From: Chitinimonas_A lacunae
Lineage (GTDB): Bacteria > Pseudomonadota > Gammaproteobacteria > Burkholderiales > Chitinimonadaceae
Assembly (NCBI RefSeq): GCF_042650885.1
Contig: NZ_JBHSBU010000001.1
Coordinates: forward strand, 2,666,001-2,730,000
Reading direction: 5' to 3'
DNA length: 64,000 nt
Shown: piece by piece, positions 16,335 through 25,426 of the stretch
Numbering within the stretch: the first letter of the stretch is position 1
How the letters are laid out: every line of letters starts with the position of its first letter
Translations under genes and position numbers: made by a program
The notes under the pieces: model-generated
What the model was told of the DNA's origin: nothing
Seen by the model: only the letters and a program-made list of their open reading frames with translations
The model's database searches: none

Positions 16335-17348
16335 TCAAAAGGTATAGCCAACCGCCGGGCTAAAGCCGGTCAGCCTGTTGATCAGTTTGTAGAGCGGGTG
16401 CAGCTCCACATAACGGGCGCAGGTTTCACGCAGATAGTCGAGCGCCACCGGCATATCGTCGAGATAGCGGGTCTTGCCGTCGCGATGGGCCAGTCGGGCA
16501 AAGGTGCCCAGGGTACGCAGATGGCGGTAGACCCCGGTCCATTCGAAATCACGGTAGAACTCGCCGAAATCGTCGCTGAGCGCGACCCCGGCCCGGCGGG
16601 CGGCTTCCCAGTAGCGGATTGCCAGATCGAGCCGGAATTCCTCGGGCCGCACCGTATAGACATCCTTGAGCAATGAGGCCAGATCGTAGATGGCGGGGCC
16701 GTAGCGGGCGTCCTGAAAATCGATCACGCCGGGCTGCTCGCCGGTCAGCAGATTGCGGCTGTGGTAGTCGAAATGCACCAGCACCGGTGGCTGGGCCGCC
16801 AGACGCGACAGCAGCACCGCCCGGCAACGCTGCCATGCGGCCAGATCGGCTTCAGCGAGCGTCTGGCCCAGATGGCGGCCGATAAACCATTCGGGAAAGC
16901 GGTCAAGGTCGACGCCCAGGGCGGTGGCGTCATAGCGCGGCAACTGCTCGGCACCCGCCGCGGTCTGTAGGGCGACCAGGCTGTCGAGGGCGGCGCGGTA
17001 GAGTCTGGCCGCTTCGGTCTCGTCGGCGGCAGCAAGGGCGGTCTGGTAGTCGGTGTCGCCCAGATCGGACAGCAGCAGAAAGCCAGCTTCGAGATTGCGG
17101 GCCAGGATCTGCGGCACGCGCACGGCCGGGGCCAGCAGTGCCGCCACCTGAATGAATGGGCGGCAATCGGTGTGCTCGGGCGGGGCATCCATCACGATGC
17201 GCGTGCTGCCGTCGTCGAGCCGCAGGCGGAAGTAACGGCGCTGGCTGGCATCGCCGATCGGGTCGGACAGGGTGTGGCGCGCCCCGCCCAGCGTTTCGCT
17301 GAGCCAGGCTTGCATCGTGGCGTAACGGTCCATCGCGTGCGTTGTCAT
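16335..17348 (-). CDS. amgK: N-acetylmuramate/N-acetylglucosamine anomeric kinase AmgK
   Basis: Phosphorylates MurNAc and GlcNAc at the anomeric carbon in cell-wall recycling; MurU then converts MurNAc-1-P to UDP-MurNAc. The product is 337 residues with an aminoglycoside-phosphotransferase-like fold. The catalytic loop is VHFDYHSRNLL (HxDxxxxN, about residues 200-210) and the metal aspartate is in VIDFQDARYGP. The ATG at 17348 (MTTHAMDRYATMQ) is chosen over the upstream frame; MDRYATMQ at 17333 is possible. It is divergent from lptD with only 52 bases between, a common amgK-lptD arrangement. Confidence 0.92.
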   Translation of the reverse strand: MTTHAMDRYATMQAWLSETLGGARHTLSDPIGDASQRRYFRLRLDDGSTRIVMDAPPEHTDCRPFIQVAALLAPAVRVPQILARNLEAGFLLLSDLGDTDYQTALAAADETEAARLYRAALDSLVALQTAAGAEQLPRYDATALGVDLDRFPEWFIGRHLGQTLAEADLAAWQRCRAVLLSRLAAQPPVLVHFDYHSRNLLTGEQPGVIDFQDARYGPAIYDLASLLKDVYTVRPEEFRLDLAIRYWEAARRAGVALSDDFGEFYRDFEWTGVYRHLRTLGTFARLAHRDGKTRYLDDMPVALDYLRETCARYVELHPLYKLINRLTGFSPAVGYTF

Positions 17349-17400
17349 TGGCGTTAAAGTGTGCGATTTTAGCGCGCTTCCAGTCTGCACGGCCCGACCA

Positions 17401-19650
17401 ATGCCGCGATTCCGCCCGCTTCCCCTGTTCCTTGCCCTGAGCGCCGCCTTTGCCTCTGCCCACGCTGCCGAAGAAGGCCCGACCCATGTCGAAGCCGATG
17501 AAATGTTCGGTAAAAGCGATGATTACGTCGAAGCCAGCGGCCGTGCCGTGGTTACCCGCACAGGCGAAAAACTCGAAGCCGACTGGATCAAGCTGTTCAA
17601 GAAAACCGATGAACTGCGCGCCGGCGACAAGACCCGGCTGACCCGCGACAAGGACGTGCTCGAAGGCGGGGCGCTCCATCTGTTCCGCACCCGCCGCGAA
17701 GGCTCGCTCGAAAGCCCGGTCTATCAGCTGGGCTCGCGCCAGGGCCGTGGCGATGCGGTGCGTCTGTTGTTCCAGGGACCGGAGCGTTACGCGCTGCAAC
17801 AGGCCCGCTTCACCACCTGCCAGCCGGGCCAGGACGATTGGTTCATCACCGCGCGTGAACTCCAGCTCGACTACAACCGCAATGTCGGGGTCGCCCGCCA
17901 CAGCACCATCGAATTCAAGGGCGTGCCGTTTCTCTATCTGCCCTATCTCGATTTCTCGCTCGATGGGGCGCGCAAATCGGGCTTTCTGGCGCCGAGCTAT
18001 AACAGCACCAACTCGCGCGGCTTTGAAATCGCCCTGCCCTATTACTGGAATATCGCGCCCAATATGGACGCCACCTTCTCGCCGCGTCTGATGAGCAAGC
18101 GCGGCGTGCTGCTCGACAACGAATTCCGCTATCTCAATACCACTTACGCCGGCCAGCTCGACTTTGGCCTCATCGGCCGCGACCGCAAGGCCAATGCCCC
18201 GCGGCTGGCGTTCGACCCGCAGGATCCCCAGCGCGACGAGCGGCTGCGGATCAACGACCGCCGCTTTGCCTACCGCTGGGTGCACAGCCAGCAGTTGATG
18301 CCACAGCTGTTCTTCAACGCCGATCTACAGAAAGCCTCGGACAATTACTATTTCAGCGACTTCGGCGACCGGCTGGCCGTTGCCTCGACCCGCCATCTGC
18401 CACGACTGGGCAGCCTGACCTATCTGGGGCCGTGGTACAACGTGCAGTTGCGCGGCGAGCAATATCAGACGCTGCAAGAACCCGATCCGAACCGGCGTAT
18501 CGACGAGCCCTACGCCCGGTTGCCGCAACTGTCGTTCAACGCCACCCCGCCGATGCTGGGACCGGTCCAGGCCCAGCTCAACAGCGAACTGACCCGCTTT
18601 GACCATACCAGCAAGGTGCAGGGCGAGCGGCTGTTGGCCTATCCATCGCTGTCGCTGCCCCTGACGGCGCCCTACGGCTTCTTTATCCCGAAGGTCGGCA
18701 TCCACCATACCCAGTATCGGATCGATGCCAACCAACAAGGCTGGGACCGGCGCACCACCCGCACCATGCCGATCACCAGCCTCGATACCGGCCTGTTCTT
18801 CGACCGCGATTTCAGCTGGAAGGACACGGCTCTCGTACAGTCGCTCGAACCGCGGCTCTACTACGTCCATATTCCCTACCGCGATCAGCGGCGGATTCCG
18901 CTGTTCGACTCGGCCCAGACCGACTTCAATACCGCCCAGATGTTCAGCGAGAACCAGTTCACCGGTTCTGACCGGATCAACGATGCCAACCAGCTCACCG
19001 TGGCGCTGACTTCGCGGATATTCGAAGCCGACAGCGGAATCGAGCGGCTGCGGGTGGCCGTGGGGCGACGCTACTATTTCGATCCGCGCCGGGTCTGGCT
19101 CAATAACGACCCCAATGCCTCGGAAAAGGATGTCGACTTCAAGGCGTCCGATATCATCGCCACCGTGGGTGGTCAGCCGCTGCACGACTGGTGGCTCGAT
19201 GCCGGCTGGCAGTACGACCGGAACACCTCGCGCTCGCAGAAGGTCGGTTTCAACATCCGTTACCAGCCGGGCGACAACAAGCTGTTCAATGTGCGCTATC
19301 AACTGAACCGCCTGATTCCCGACACCAATGTGCGGGTCAACCGGCCCGATCGTAACTATCTGGAGCAGATCGATTTATCCGGTCAGTGGCCGCTGGGCGG
19401 CAACTGGTACGGGGTAGCCCGCTACAACCATTCGATTACCGCCGGACGGACATTGGAGACGCTGGGCGGCCTTGAATACAATGGCGGTTGTTGGGTGTTC
19501 CGGCTCGTCGGCCAGCGTTTCGTGACGTCGAGCAATACCTATCAGCGCAAGTGGTTCCTCCAGCTTGAGCTGAACGATATCGGACGCCTCGGTTCCAATC
19601 CGCTGCAAGTGCTCAAAGAGCGCATTCCCGGCTACACCAAGCTCAATTAA
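17401..19650 (+). CDS. lptD: LPS-assembly protein LptD
   Basis: Outer-membrane beta-barrel that inserts LPS into the outer leaflet together with LptE. The product is 749 residues: signal peptide (MPRFRPLPLFLALSAAFASA), an OstA-type periplasmic domain (about 25-180), then the LptD barrel (about 220-700), rich in alternating aromatic strands. Only two cysteines are present, Cys140 in the N-terminal domain and Cys697 near the C-terminus, where the E. coli protein has four. The frame is open to 17359, but the ATG at 17401 starts a clean signal peptide. surA begins 6 bases after its stop; SurA is the chaperone for this barrel. Confidence 0.96.
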   Translation: MPRFRPLPLFLALSAAFASAHAAEEGPTHVEADEMFGKSDDYVEASGRAVVTRTGEKLEADWIKLFKKTDELRAGDKTRLTRDKDVLEGGALHLFRTRREGSLESPVYQLGSRQGRGDAVRLLFQGPERYALQQARFTTCQPGQDDWFITARELQLDYNRNVGVARHSTIEFKGVPFLYLPYLDFSLDGARKSGFLAPSYNSTNSRGFEIALPYYWNIAPNMDATFSPRLMSKRGVLLDNEFRYLNTTYAGQLDFGLIGRDRKANAPRLAFDPQDPQRDERLRINDRRFAYRWVHSQQLMPQLFFNADLQKASDNYYFSDFGDRLAVASTRHLPRLGSLTYLGPWYNVQLRGEQYQTLQEPDPNRRIDEPYARLPQLSFNATPPMLGPVQAQLNSELTRFDHTSKVQGERLLAYPSLSLPLTAPYGFFIPKVGIHHTQYRIDANQQGWDRRTTRTMPITSLDTGLFFDRDFSWKDTALVQSLEPRLYYVHIPYRDQRRIPLFDSAQTDFNTAQMFSENQFTGSDRINDANQLTVALTSRIFEADSGIERLRVAVGRRYYFDPRRVWLNNDPNASEKDVDFKASDIIATVGGQPLHDWWLDAGWQYDRNTSRSQKVGFNIRYQPGDNKLFNVRYQLNRLIPDTNVRVNRPDRNYLEQIDLSGQWPLGGNWYGVARYNHSITAGRTLETLGGLEYNGGCWVFRLVGQRFVTSSNTYQRKWFLQLELNDIGRLGSNPLQVLKERIPGYTKLN

Positions 19651-19656
19651 GGTCTT

Positions 19657-20958
19657 ATGTTCGCGTCCAAACGTCTTGTCGCCGCCCTGCTGGCGGCCGC
19701 CTTCGCCGCCCCGCTGTCTGCCGAACCGGTTACGCTCGACCGCGTGGTGGCCGTCGTCAACAAATCGGTCATTACCGAGCGCGAACTGGCCGAGCGCATC
19801 GACAATGTCGTGCATAACCTCAAGCAGCAGAAAGTCGCCGCCCCGCCGCAGGATGTGCTGCGCACCCAGGTGCTCGAGCGGATGGTGACCGAACGGGTGC
19901 TGCTCGATTTCGCACTCGAAACCGGTCTGCGGATCGACGAGCAGCAGCTCGACCGCACGGTCGAGCGCATCGCCGAGCAGAACCGGCTGACCGTACCGCA
20001 GTTCCGCGCCGCGCTTGAGAAAGACGGCGGCAACTTCGCCCGTTTCCGCGACGAGATCCGCACCGAACTGGTGGTCAACCGACTGCGCGAGCGCGAGATC
20101 GATAGCCGGGTCTTCGTCAGCGACGCCGAAGTCGATATGTTCCTCAAGGAACAGAAAACCGAAGGCGGCGACACGGTCGAACTCGAATACAAGCTGTCGC
20201 ATATCGCCATCCAATTGCCCGAAGGCGCCAGCCCCGAGCAGATCAGTGCCAAGCAGCGCCGCGCCGAGGCGGCCGCCAAGGCACTCGCGGCGGGCAAGCC
20301 GTTTGCCGAAGTGGCAGCCACCTTCTCCGAAGCGCCCGACAGCCTGTCGGGCGGCGCGCTGGGTTGGCGACCGGCCGGCCGGCTGCCTGGCCTGTTCCTC
20401 CAGGCACTCGACCAGTTGATGCCGGGTCAGAGCACCCCGATTCTGCGCAGTCCGGCCGGTTTCCATATTCTCAAGCTCGAAGACAAGAAGAGCCGCGACG
20501 CCCGCGAAATCATCGAGCAGGCGCGCACCCGCCATATTCTGGTCAAGGTCAATGAGCTGACTTCCGACAGCGACGCCCTGGCGCGCATCGAGCAGATCCG
20601 CGAGCGCCTGCAAAAAGGCGCCAAGTTCGAGGACCAGGCCAAGGCCTATTCCGAGGACGGCACCGCCCAGCGTGGCGGCGACCTCGGCTGGCTCGCCCCG
20701 GGCGATCCGATCGACCCCGACTTTATGAAGGTGGTCGAGTCGGTACCGCTCAAGCAATTGTCCGAACCGGTCCGCACCCAATTCGGCTGGCACCTGATCG
20801 AAGTCCAGGAACGCCGCACCCAGGACGTCACCGACGAGCGCCGCCGTGCCCGTACCATGAACGAGCTGCGCAACCGTAAAGCCGACGAACAGTACGAAGA
20901 CTGGATCAAACAGATGCGTGACCGGGCCTACGTCGATCTGCGGCTGGTCGAGAAGTGA
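19657..20958 (+). CDS. surA: Periplasmic chaperone and peptidyl-prolyl isomerase SurA
   Basis: Periplasmic chaperone for outer-membrane proteins, including LptD. The product is 433 residues, the family length. A signal peptide (MFASKRLVAALLAAAFAAPL) precedes the SurA N-terminal domain (about 25-150). Two parvulin domains follow (about 170-270 with GGALGWRPAGRLP, and about 285-385 with RGGDLGWLAPGD), then a C-terminal helix that completes the chaperone module. It is 6 bases after lptD, and its stop overlaps the pdxA start as GTGA. Confidence 0.95.
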   Translation: MFASKRLVAALLAAAFAAPLSAEPVTLDRVVAVVNKSVITERELAERIDNVVHNLKQQKVAAPPQDVLRTQVLERMVTERVLLDFALETGLRIDEQQLDRTVERIAEQNRLTVPQFRAALEKDGGNFARFRDEIRTELVVNRLREREIDSRVFVSDAEVDMFLKEQKTEGGDTVELEYKLSHIAIQLPEGASPEQISAKQRRAEAAAKALAAGKPFAEVAATFSEAPDSLSGGALGWRPAGRLPGLFLQALDQLMPGQSTPILRSPAGFHILKLEDKKSRDAREIIEQARTRHILVKVNELTSDSDALARIEQIRERLQKGAKFEDQAKAYSEDGTAQRGGDLGWLAPGDPIDPDFMKVVESVPLKQLSEPVRTQFGWHLIEVQERRTQDVTDERRRARTMNELRNRKADEQYEDWIKQMRDRAYVDLRLVEK

Positions 20959-21947
20959 GCCGATTGCGGCCGATTGCCCTCAGCAGCGGCGAGCCGGCCG
21001 GTATCGGGCCGGAGCTATGCGCCCTGCTCGACCCGACCCGCTTCGGCGCCCCGCTGCTACTGCTGGGCGACCGCGATCTGCTGCAACAGCGCGCCGCCGC
21101 CTGCGGCGCCGCGCCGCGCTTGATCGACTACACCCCGGGTCTGGTCTGGCCCGCCGACCAGTTGGCCGTGCTGCACTGTCCGCTGGCGGCCCCCAGCCAT
21201 CCCGGCCGGCTTGACCACGCCAACGCCGGCTATGTGCTGGGCCTGCTCGACCGTGCCATCGACGGCTGCCTGAGCGGTGAATTCTCGGCGCTGGTGACCG
21301 CTCCGCTCCATAAGGGCGTGATCGTCGAAGCAGGCCACCCTGACTTCACCGGTCACACCGAATATCTGGCCGCCCGCACCCATACCGAACAGGTAGTGAT
21401 GATGCTGGTGGGCGGCGGCATGCGGGTCGCGCTCGCCACCACCCATCTGCCGCTGCGCGAGGTGGCCGATGCCATTACGCCGGCCTCGCTGAGCCGCACC
21501 TTACGCATCCTCGACGCCGACCTGCGCCAGAAATTCGGCCTGGCGCGGCCGCGTATCCTGGTGGCCGGTCTCAATCCACATGCCGGTGAAGGCGGTCATC
21601 TGGGACGCGAGGAAATCGACATCATCGAACCCACCCTCGCCGCCTTGCGTGCAGAAGGGCTGGAACTGATCGGCCCCTTACCGGCCGATACGCTGTTCAA
21701 CCCGGCCCAGCTCGCCCGAGGCGACGCGGTACTCGCCATGTACCACGATCAGGGTCTGCCGGTGCTCAAGCACGCGAGCTTCGGTCAGGGCGTCAATCTG
21801 ACGCTGGGTCTGCCCATGATCCGCACCTCGGTCGACCATGGCACGGCGCTCGATCTGGCGGGCAGCGGGAAAGCCGATCCGGGTAGCCTGCATAAGGCGG
21901 TCGAGCTGGCAATAGAATTGGCCCTGAGCCATCAGAAAAACGCATAG
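20955..21947 (+). CDS. pdxA: 4-hydroxythreonine-4-phosphate dehydrogenase PdxA
   Basis: NAD-dependent, metal-requiring step of the DXP-dependent pyridoxal-phosphate pathway. The product is 330 residues starting at a GTG that overlaps the surA stop (GTGA), so translation is probably coupled. Family landmarks are SSGEPAGIGPELC near the N-terminus, TAPLHKG and FTGHTEYLA (metal/substrate region), GLNPHAGEGGHLG and YHDQGLPVLK. In many relatives rsmA follows pdxA; here a terminator follows instead. Confidence 0.95.
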   Translation: MSRLRPIALSSGEPAGIGPELCALLDPTRFGAPLLLLGDRDLLQQRAAACGAAPRLIDYTPGLVWPADQLAVLHCPLAAPSHPGRLDHANAGYVLGLLDRAIDGCLSGEFSALVTAPLHKGVIVEAGHPDFTGHTEYLAARTHTEQVVMMLVGGGMRVALATTHLPLREVADAITPASLSRTLRILDADLRQKFGLARPRILVAGLNPHAGEGGHLGREEIDIIEPTLAALRAEGLELIGPLPADTLFNPAQLARGDAVLAMYHDQGLPVLKHASFGQGVNLTLGLPMIRTSVDHGTALDLAGSGKADPGSLHKAVELAIELALSHQKNA

Positions 21948-21987
21948 CTAAAATTTTATACATCAAATCAGTATCTAGCCATAAGCT

Positions 21988-22018
21988 AAAAAGCTATGCA
22001 TTTATTGCATAGCTTTTT
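21988..22018 (+). terminator. Rho-independent terminator of lptD-surA-pdxA
   Basis: A perfect 13-base stem AAAAAGCTATGCA / TGCATAGCTTTTT with loop TTTAT, 40 bases after the pdxA stop. The flanking A and T runs make it usable from both strands. Confidence 0.9.
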
Positions 22019-22173
22019 AAGTTTTGTCCTCCAATGCGACCTGACCGGCGGCGTCTTGCCCGTTGCCCGCTCCGAAGCCTCCAATAGCCTGTCAAGGTAG
22101 CCTTTTTATAAGGCGGTGCCCCTCGTAATGCGACGGGAGGCCAGCCGATCCGTCCCTTTTCATTTCACTCATC

Positions 22174-22719
22174 ATGAAGAAAACTCTATTTATTTCCCTG
22201 ACTGGCCTGTTGCTATCCGGTTGTGCAGGTACTTATATCGACAAAAATACCGTTCCCAATTGGACAGACGAGTCGGTTATCGTATTCGGCGCCCCAGCGA
22301 ACTACCACTTCCTTATGAGCTCCGGCAGTCTGGAAGACGGCCAATTTATTCGAAACTGGGTAGTGGCGAAAAATACCGTCGCCGCCTTCAGCCAGAACGG
22401 ATTCACCCTCAACAAGATCAAGGCGCCGGACACGTTGGCCCTGACTGTCGCCTCAGCCTGGAGTGGGCGAGGCCAGGAAATATTCACCCCTTGCGGGTCA
22501 CAGAAAGCTCCAGCTTTCCATGTTCCAGCTGGCAAGGTTCTGTATTTCACCCATTTCGATTTCAGGATTTCAGGTAAGAGGCTGGTTACGGATTATTCCC
22601 AGCACTTCGAGCAGGCCAAAGCCTATGTCGAGTCGGCTTATCCGCACCTGAAAGGCCGGCTGGAGCAAGGCCAGTTTGAACTGGTCCCGATCAACCGGGC
22701 TTGTGAATACAACCAGTAG
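22174..22719 (+). CDS. Hypothetical lipoprotein
   Basis: Not recognised. The product is 181 residues with a lipoprotein signal peptide MKKTLFISLTGLLLSGC (lipobox LSGC, Cys17). The mature part looks like a single mixed alpha/beta domain, with the segments ESVIVFGAPANYHFL, GKVLYFTHFDF and a C-terminal helix HFEQAKAYVESAYP. Two further cysteines are at PCGSQ and RACEY. The gene and its upstream region are lower in GC than their neighbours, so recent acquisition is possible. It ends 2 bases before the convergent rsmE stop, with no terminator between. Confidence 0.65.
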   Translation: MKKTLFISLTGLLLSGCAGTYIDKNTVPNWTDESVIVFGAPANYHFLMSSGSLEDGQFIRNWVVAKNTVAAFSQNGFTLNKIKAPDTLALTVASAWSGRGQEIFTPCGSQKAPAFHVPAGKVLYFTHFDFRISGKRLVTDYSQHFEQAKAYVESAYPHLKGRLEQGQFELVPINRACEYNQ

Positions 22720-22721
22720 GC

Positions 22722-23444
22722 TCAGAAGTCGCCGTACTTCGCCTGCAACAACGCGGCAATCACCGGAGCAACCGTCTCGGTGCGGAAGATGCGCGGACCC
22801 AGCAGTAAGGGCATAAAGCCGGCCGTGCGGGCGTCGGCTTCTTCCTGCGCCGAGAAGCCGCCTTCCGGGCCGATCAGCACGATGGCGGAAGCGGCCTGTT
22901 GCGGCAGGGCGTCGAGTCGGCGGCCTTCGATCGGGGACAGCAGCAATTTCAGGTCGGCAGCAGGGGCTTTGGCCAGATAGTCGGCAAAACGCAGCGGGGC
23001 CACGATTTCCGGCAGTCGGGTGCGACCGCACTGCTCGGCGGCGGCGCGGGCCACGCCTTGCCAATGGACCAGTCGCTTCTCGAGCCGCTCGGCACCCAAT
23101 TTGACGGCGCAGTAGGCTGACTGCACGACCTGGATGCGGCTGACCCCCAATTCGGTGGCTTTCTGCACCGTGTAGTCCATCCGCTCGGCCGCCGACAGCG
23201 CCTGGACCAGGGTCAGCGCAAGCGGTGACTCGCGGCTGGCCGGATCGGGCTCGCCCACTTCCACCGTCACATGGCGTTTGCCCATCTTGACCACCACTGC
23301 CGCGTATTCACCACCGTGGCCATTGAACAGGGTCAGTGGCTCGCCCGGTTGCAGCCGCAGCACCTGGACATGGCGGGCTGCCTCTTCAGGCAGATCGAAG
23401 CGAGTGGCGGAAACAAGCGGCAGATCGACGAAAAAGCGCGGCAT
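22722..23444 (-). CDS. rsmE: 16S rRNA (uracil1498-N3)-methyltransferase RsmE
   Basis: Methylates U1498 of 16S rRNA. The product is 240 residues. An N-terminal PUA-like region (MPRFFVDL to about 70) is followed by a SPOUT methyltransferase domain. The knot motif IVLIGPEGGFSAQEE (about 190-205) and RIFRTETVAPVIAALL at the C-terminus are characteristic. The start at 23444 is chosen over the open extension to 23492 because MPRFF is the standard family N-terminus. On the minus strand a TATTAT sequence (23473-23478) lies 29 bases before it and might be its -10. Confidence 0.93.
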   Translation of the reverse strand: MPRFFVDLPLVSATRFDLPEEAARHVQVLRLQPGEPLTLFNGHGGEYAAVVVKMGKRHVTVEVGEPDPASRESPLALTLVQALSAAERMDYTVQKATELGVSRIQVVQSAYCAVKLGAERLEKRLVHWQGVARAAAEQCGRTRLPEIVAPLRFADYLAKAPAADLKLLLSPIEGRRLDALPQQAASAIVLIGPEGGFSAQEEADARTAGFMPLLLGPRIFRTETVAPVIAALLQAKYGDF

Positions 23445-23509
23445 GATGGCGAAGTAAGCAAGAAAGTGCGCAATAATAGCGCCGGACCACATTCTTAGCC
23501 CTATTCCTC

Positions 23510-24067
23510 ATGGTCAGCCTCACCACACCGCTTTGCGACTTCGGTCGTCCCGCCGCCGATTTCCTGCTGCCCGGCACCGACGGCCGCCAATACAGCCTGG
23601 CCGACGTGCGCGGTCCGAGCGGGCTGCTGGTGATGTTTATCTGTAACCACTGCCCCTATGTCAAAGCGATCCGCGACCGGCTGGTAGCCACCTGCCGCGA
23701 ACTGGAGACCTACGGCATCAAAAGCGTGGCCATCAGTTCCAACGATCCGTCCCACTATCCCGAGGACGATTTCGAGCATATGAAAGCCTATGCCAAGGCG
23801 TATGGCTTCAGCTTTCCCTATCTGTTCGACGAAAGCCAGCAGGTCGCCCGCGCCTACGGCGCCGTCTGCACCCCCGACTTCTTCGGCTTCAATGCCGACC
23901 TCAGGCTGCAATACCGTGGCCGGCTCGATGCCTCGGGCCGCCAGCCCGCGCCGGCCGATGCCCGCCGTGAGCTGTTCGAAGCGATGAAACAGATCGCCAT
24001 GCTCGGCACCGGCCCGCAGGAACAGCTCCCCAGTATCGGTTGTTCGATCAAATGGCGTGATCGCTAA
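23510..24067 (+). CDS. Thioredoxin-fold protein (AhpC/TSA-like, CxxC)
   Basis: The product is 185 residues without a signal peptide, so probably cytoplasmic. It has a thioredoxin/peroxiredoxin fold with active-site motif FICNHCPYVKAI (CNHC, about residues 45-48), then YPEDDFEHMKAYA, YLFDESQQVARAYGAVCTPDFF (cis-Pro and third Cys) and a C-terminal SIGCSIKW cysteine. It resembles the thioredoxin-family proteins annotated as redoxins with an IGCSIKW tail. Partner and substrate are unknown. It is divergent from rsmE. Confidence 0.8.
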   Translation: MVSLTTPLCDFGRPAADFLLPGTDGRQYSLADVRGPSGLLVMFICNHCPYVKAIRDRLVATCRELETYGIKSVAISSNDPSHYPEDDFEHMKAYAKAYGFSFPYLFDESQQVARAYGAVCTPDFFGFNADLRLQYRGRLDASGRQPAPADARRELFEAMKQIAMLGTGPQEQLPSIGCSIKWRDR

Positions 24068-24086
24068 GGCCGGGGAAAAAATGGAT

Positions 24087-24108
24087 TATGGAATAATTAT
24101 TTATTCCA
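24087..24108. terminator. AT-rich hairpin after the thioredoxin-fold gene
   Basis: Stem ATGGAATAA / TTATTCCAT with loop TTAT, 20 bases after the stop at 24067. It is followed by TTCGTCTGTTTCC, a poor T-run, so termination here is uncertain. Confidence 0.4.
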
Positions 24109-24283
24109 TTTCGTCTGTTTCCGGCTCTACATCCAGCAAACGTTTTTCCTAATTTTTTCTTATTGTTTCATAAGCCGACAACAGTGTTTCCGCCTGAGCT
24201 GGCGTGGCCTGGAATCTGGACTATGGTGAAGGCGTATGTCACGGCCTTGCCCGGCCGTCTGTCCACCTTGGCGAGAAGATGAG

Positions 24284-25402
24284 ATGGAGCGCTCCAAGCT
24301 GTTGGTCGTCGATGACGACGCTATCGTATTGCGAAAACTGTCTGCCCTACTGGCGCCTCATTACGAGGTGACCATGGCCTCGGATGCTGAAACGGCTCAG
24401 CAACGCATCGAAGAAAACTGTCCCGATCTGCTGCTGCTCGATATCGAGATGCCCGGCAGCAGCGGCTACGATCTATGTCGCCAGTTGAAGCGCGACAAAC
24501 CCACCATTCCCGTGGTGTTCATTTCCTCCCATGACACGCTCGACCACCGGCTCGAGGCCTACGATGCCGGCGGCCAGGATTTCGTGCTCAAGACCATCGA
24601 TGCCGCCGAGCTGATTGCCAAGGTCGGCGCCGTGCTCGAAGTCGACCGGCGCCGCAAGGAGCTGGCCCACGCCAAGCAAAGCGCCGAGACCACGGCGCTC
24701 AGCATCATGACCAGCCTGGGTGAGGTCGGAGTAGCGATGGAGGCGCTGCGGCGCTGCTGTCAGGCCAATACGGCCAAGGAACTGGCCGAGATCGCCATCC
24801 ATACCTCAACCGAATGGGGGCTGGATGCCAATGTGCAGATTCGCGGCAGCGGCGTGCCGCTGTCGTGGGGCCGCAGCGGTCCGGCCTCGCCGCTCGAAGT
24901 GTCGATCATCGAGAAGTCGATGCTGGCCGGCAGGATGTTCCAGTTCCGCGACCGCCTGGCCATCAACTATCAGTGGGCTTCGCTGCTGGTGAAGAATATG
25001 CCGATCCAGGACGAAGACCGCGCCGGCCGGATGCGCGATCATCTGGCCATCGTGGTCGAAGGGGTCAACGCCCGCGCCGAGACGCTCGACGCCCAGGACC
25101 GCACGCGGCAGCGCGGGGCCGCCATTATCAAGGCGGCGCAGAAGGTCGAGCAGGCCATCAGCCAGTTCGAGGAAAGCTATCGCCGCCAACGCGGTGCCAC
25201 CAATGAGCGGCTGTTCAGCCTGATCAACAAGATCGAGTCGGAATTCGTGTTTCTCGGCCTCACCGAAGGCCAGGAGCGGGTGATCACCGATACGGTGCGT
25301 CTGGCAGTCGAAGACACCATCGCCATGTTCGACCGGGGCCTCAATGTCGAAGCCTCGCTCCATAGCATTCTCGAAGAACTGCGCAGCGTCTCGCGCATGT
25401 AA
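24284..25402 (+). CDS. Orphan response regulator with uncharacterised C-terminal output region
   Basis: The product is 372 residues. The receiver domain (1-125) has the acidic pocket VVDDD (10-12), phospho-acceptor Asp53 in LLLLDIEMPG, the switch Ser in VFISSHD, and the conserved Lys in FVLKTID, where Thr replaces the usual Pro. The remaining 245 residues are not a DNA-binding, GGDEF, EAL or kinase domain that I can recognise. They contain a helical linker, a mixed alpha/beta stretch (about 165-265) and a long C-terminal helical region (about 285-372). No kinase gene is adjacent. The ATG at 24284 is chosen because the receiver begins right there; the upstream frame adds a cysteine/proline-rich extension. 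Confidence 0.75.
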   Translation: MERSKLLVVDDDAIVLRKLSALLAPHYEVTMASDAETAQQRIEENCPDLLLLDIEMPGSSGYDLCRQLKRDKPTIPVVFISSHDTLDHRLEAYDAGGQDFVLKTIDAAELIAKVGAVLEVDRRRKELAHAKQSAETTALSIMTSLGEVGVAMEALRRCCQANTAKELAEIAIHTSTEWGLDANVQIRGSGVPLSWGRSGPASPLEVSIIEKSMLAGRMFQFRDRLAINYQWASLLVKNMPIQDEDRAGRMRDHLAIVVEGVNARAETLDAQDRTRQRGAAIIKAAQKVEQAISQFEESYRRQRGATNERLFSLINKIESEFVFLGLTEGQERVITDTVRLAVEDTIAMFDRGLNVEASLHSILEELRSVSRM

Positions 25403-25408
25403 AGCCCA

Positions 25409-25426
25409 CCCGGTCACTCGACCGGG
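25409..25426. terminator. Hairpin after the response regulator gene
   Basis: CCCGGT and ACCGGG around CACTCG, starting 6 bases after the stop. No T-run follows, so this is only a weak terminator candidate. Confidence 0.35.
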
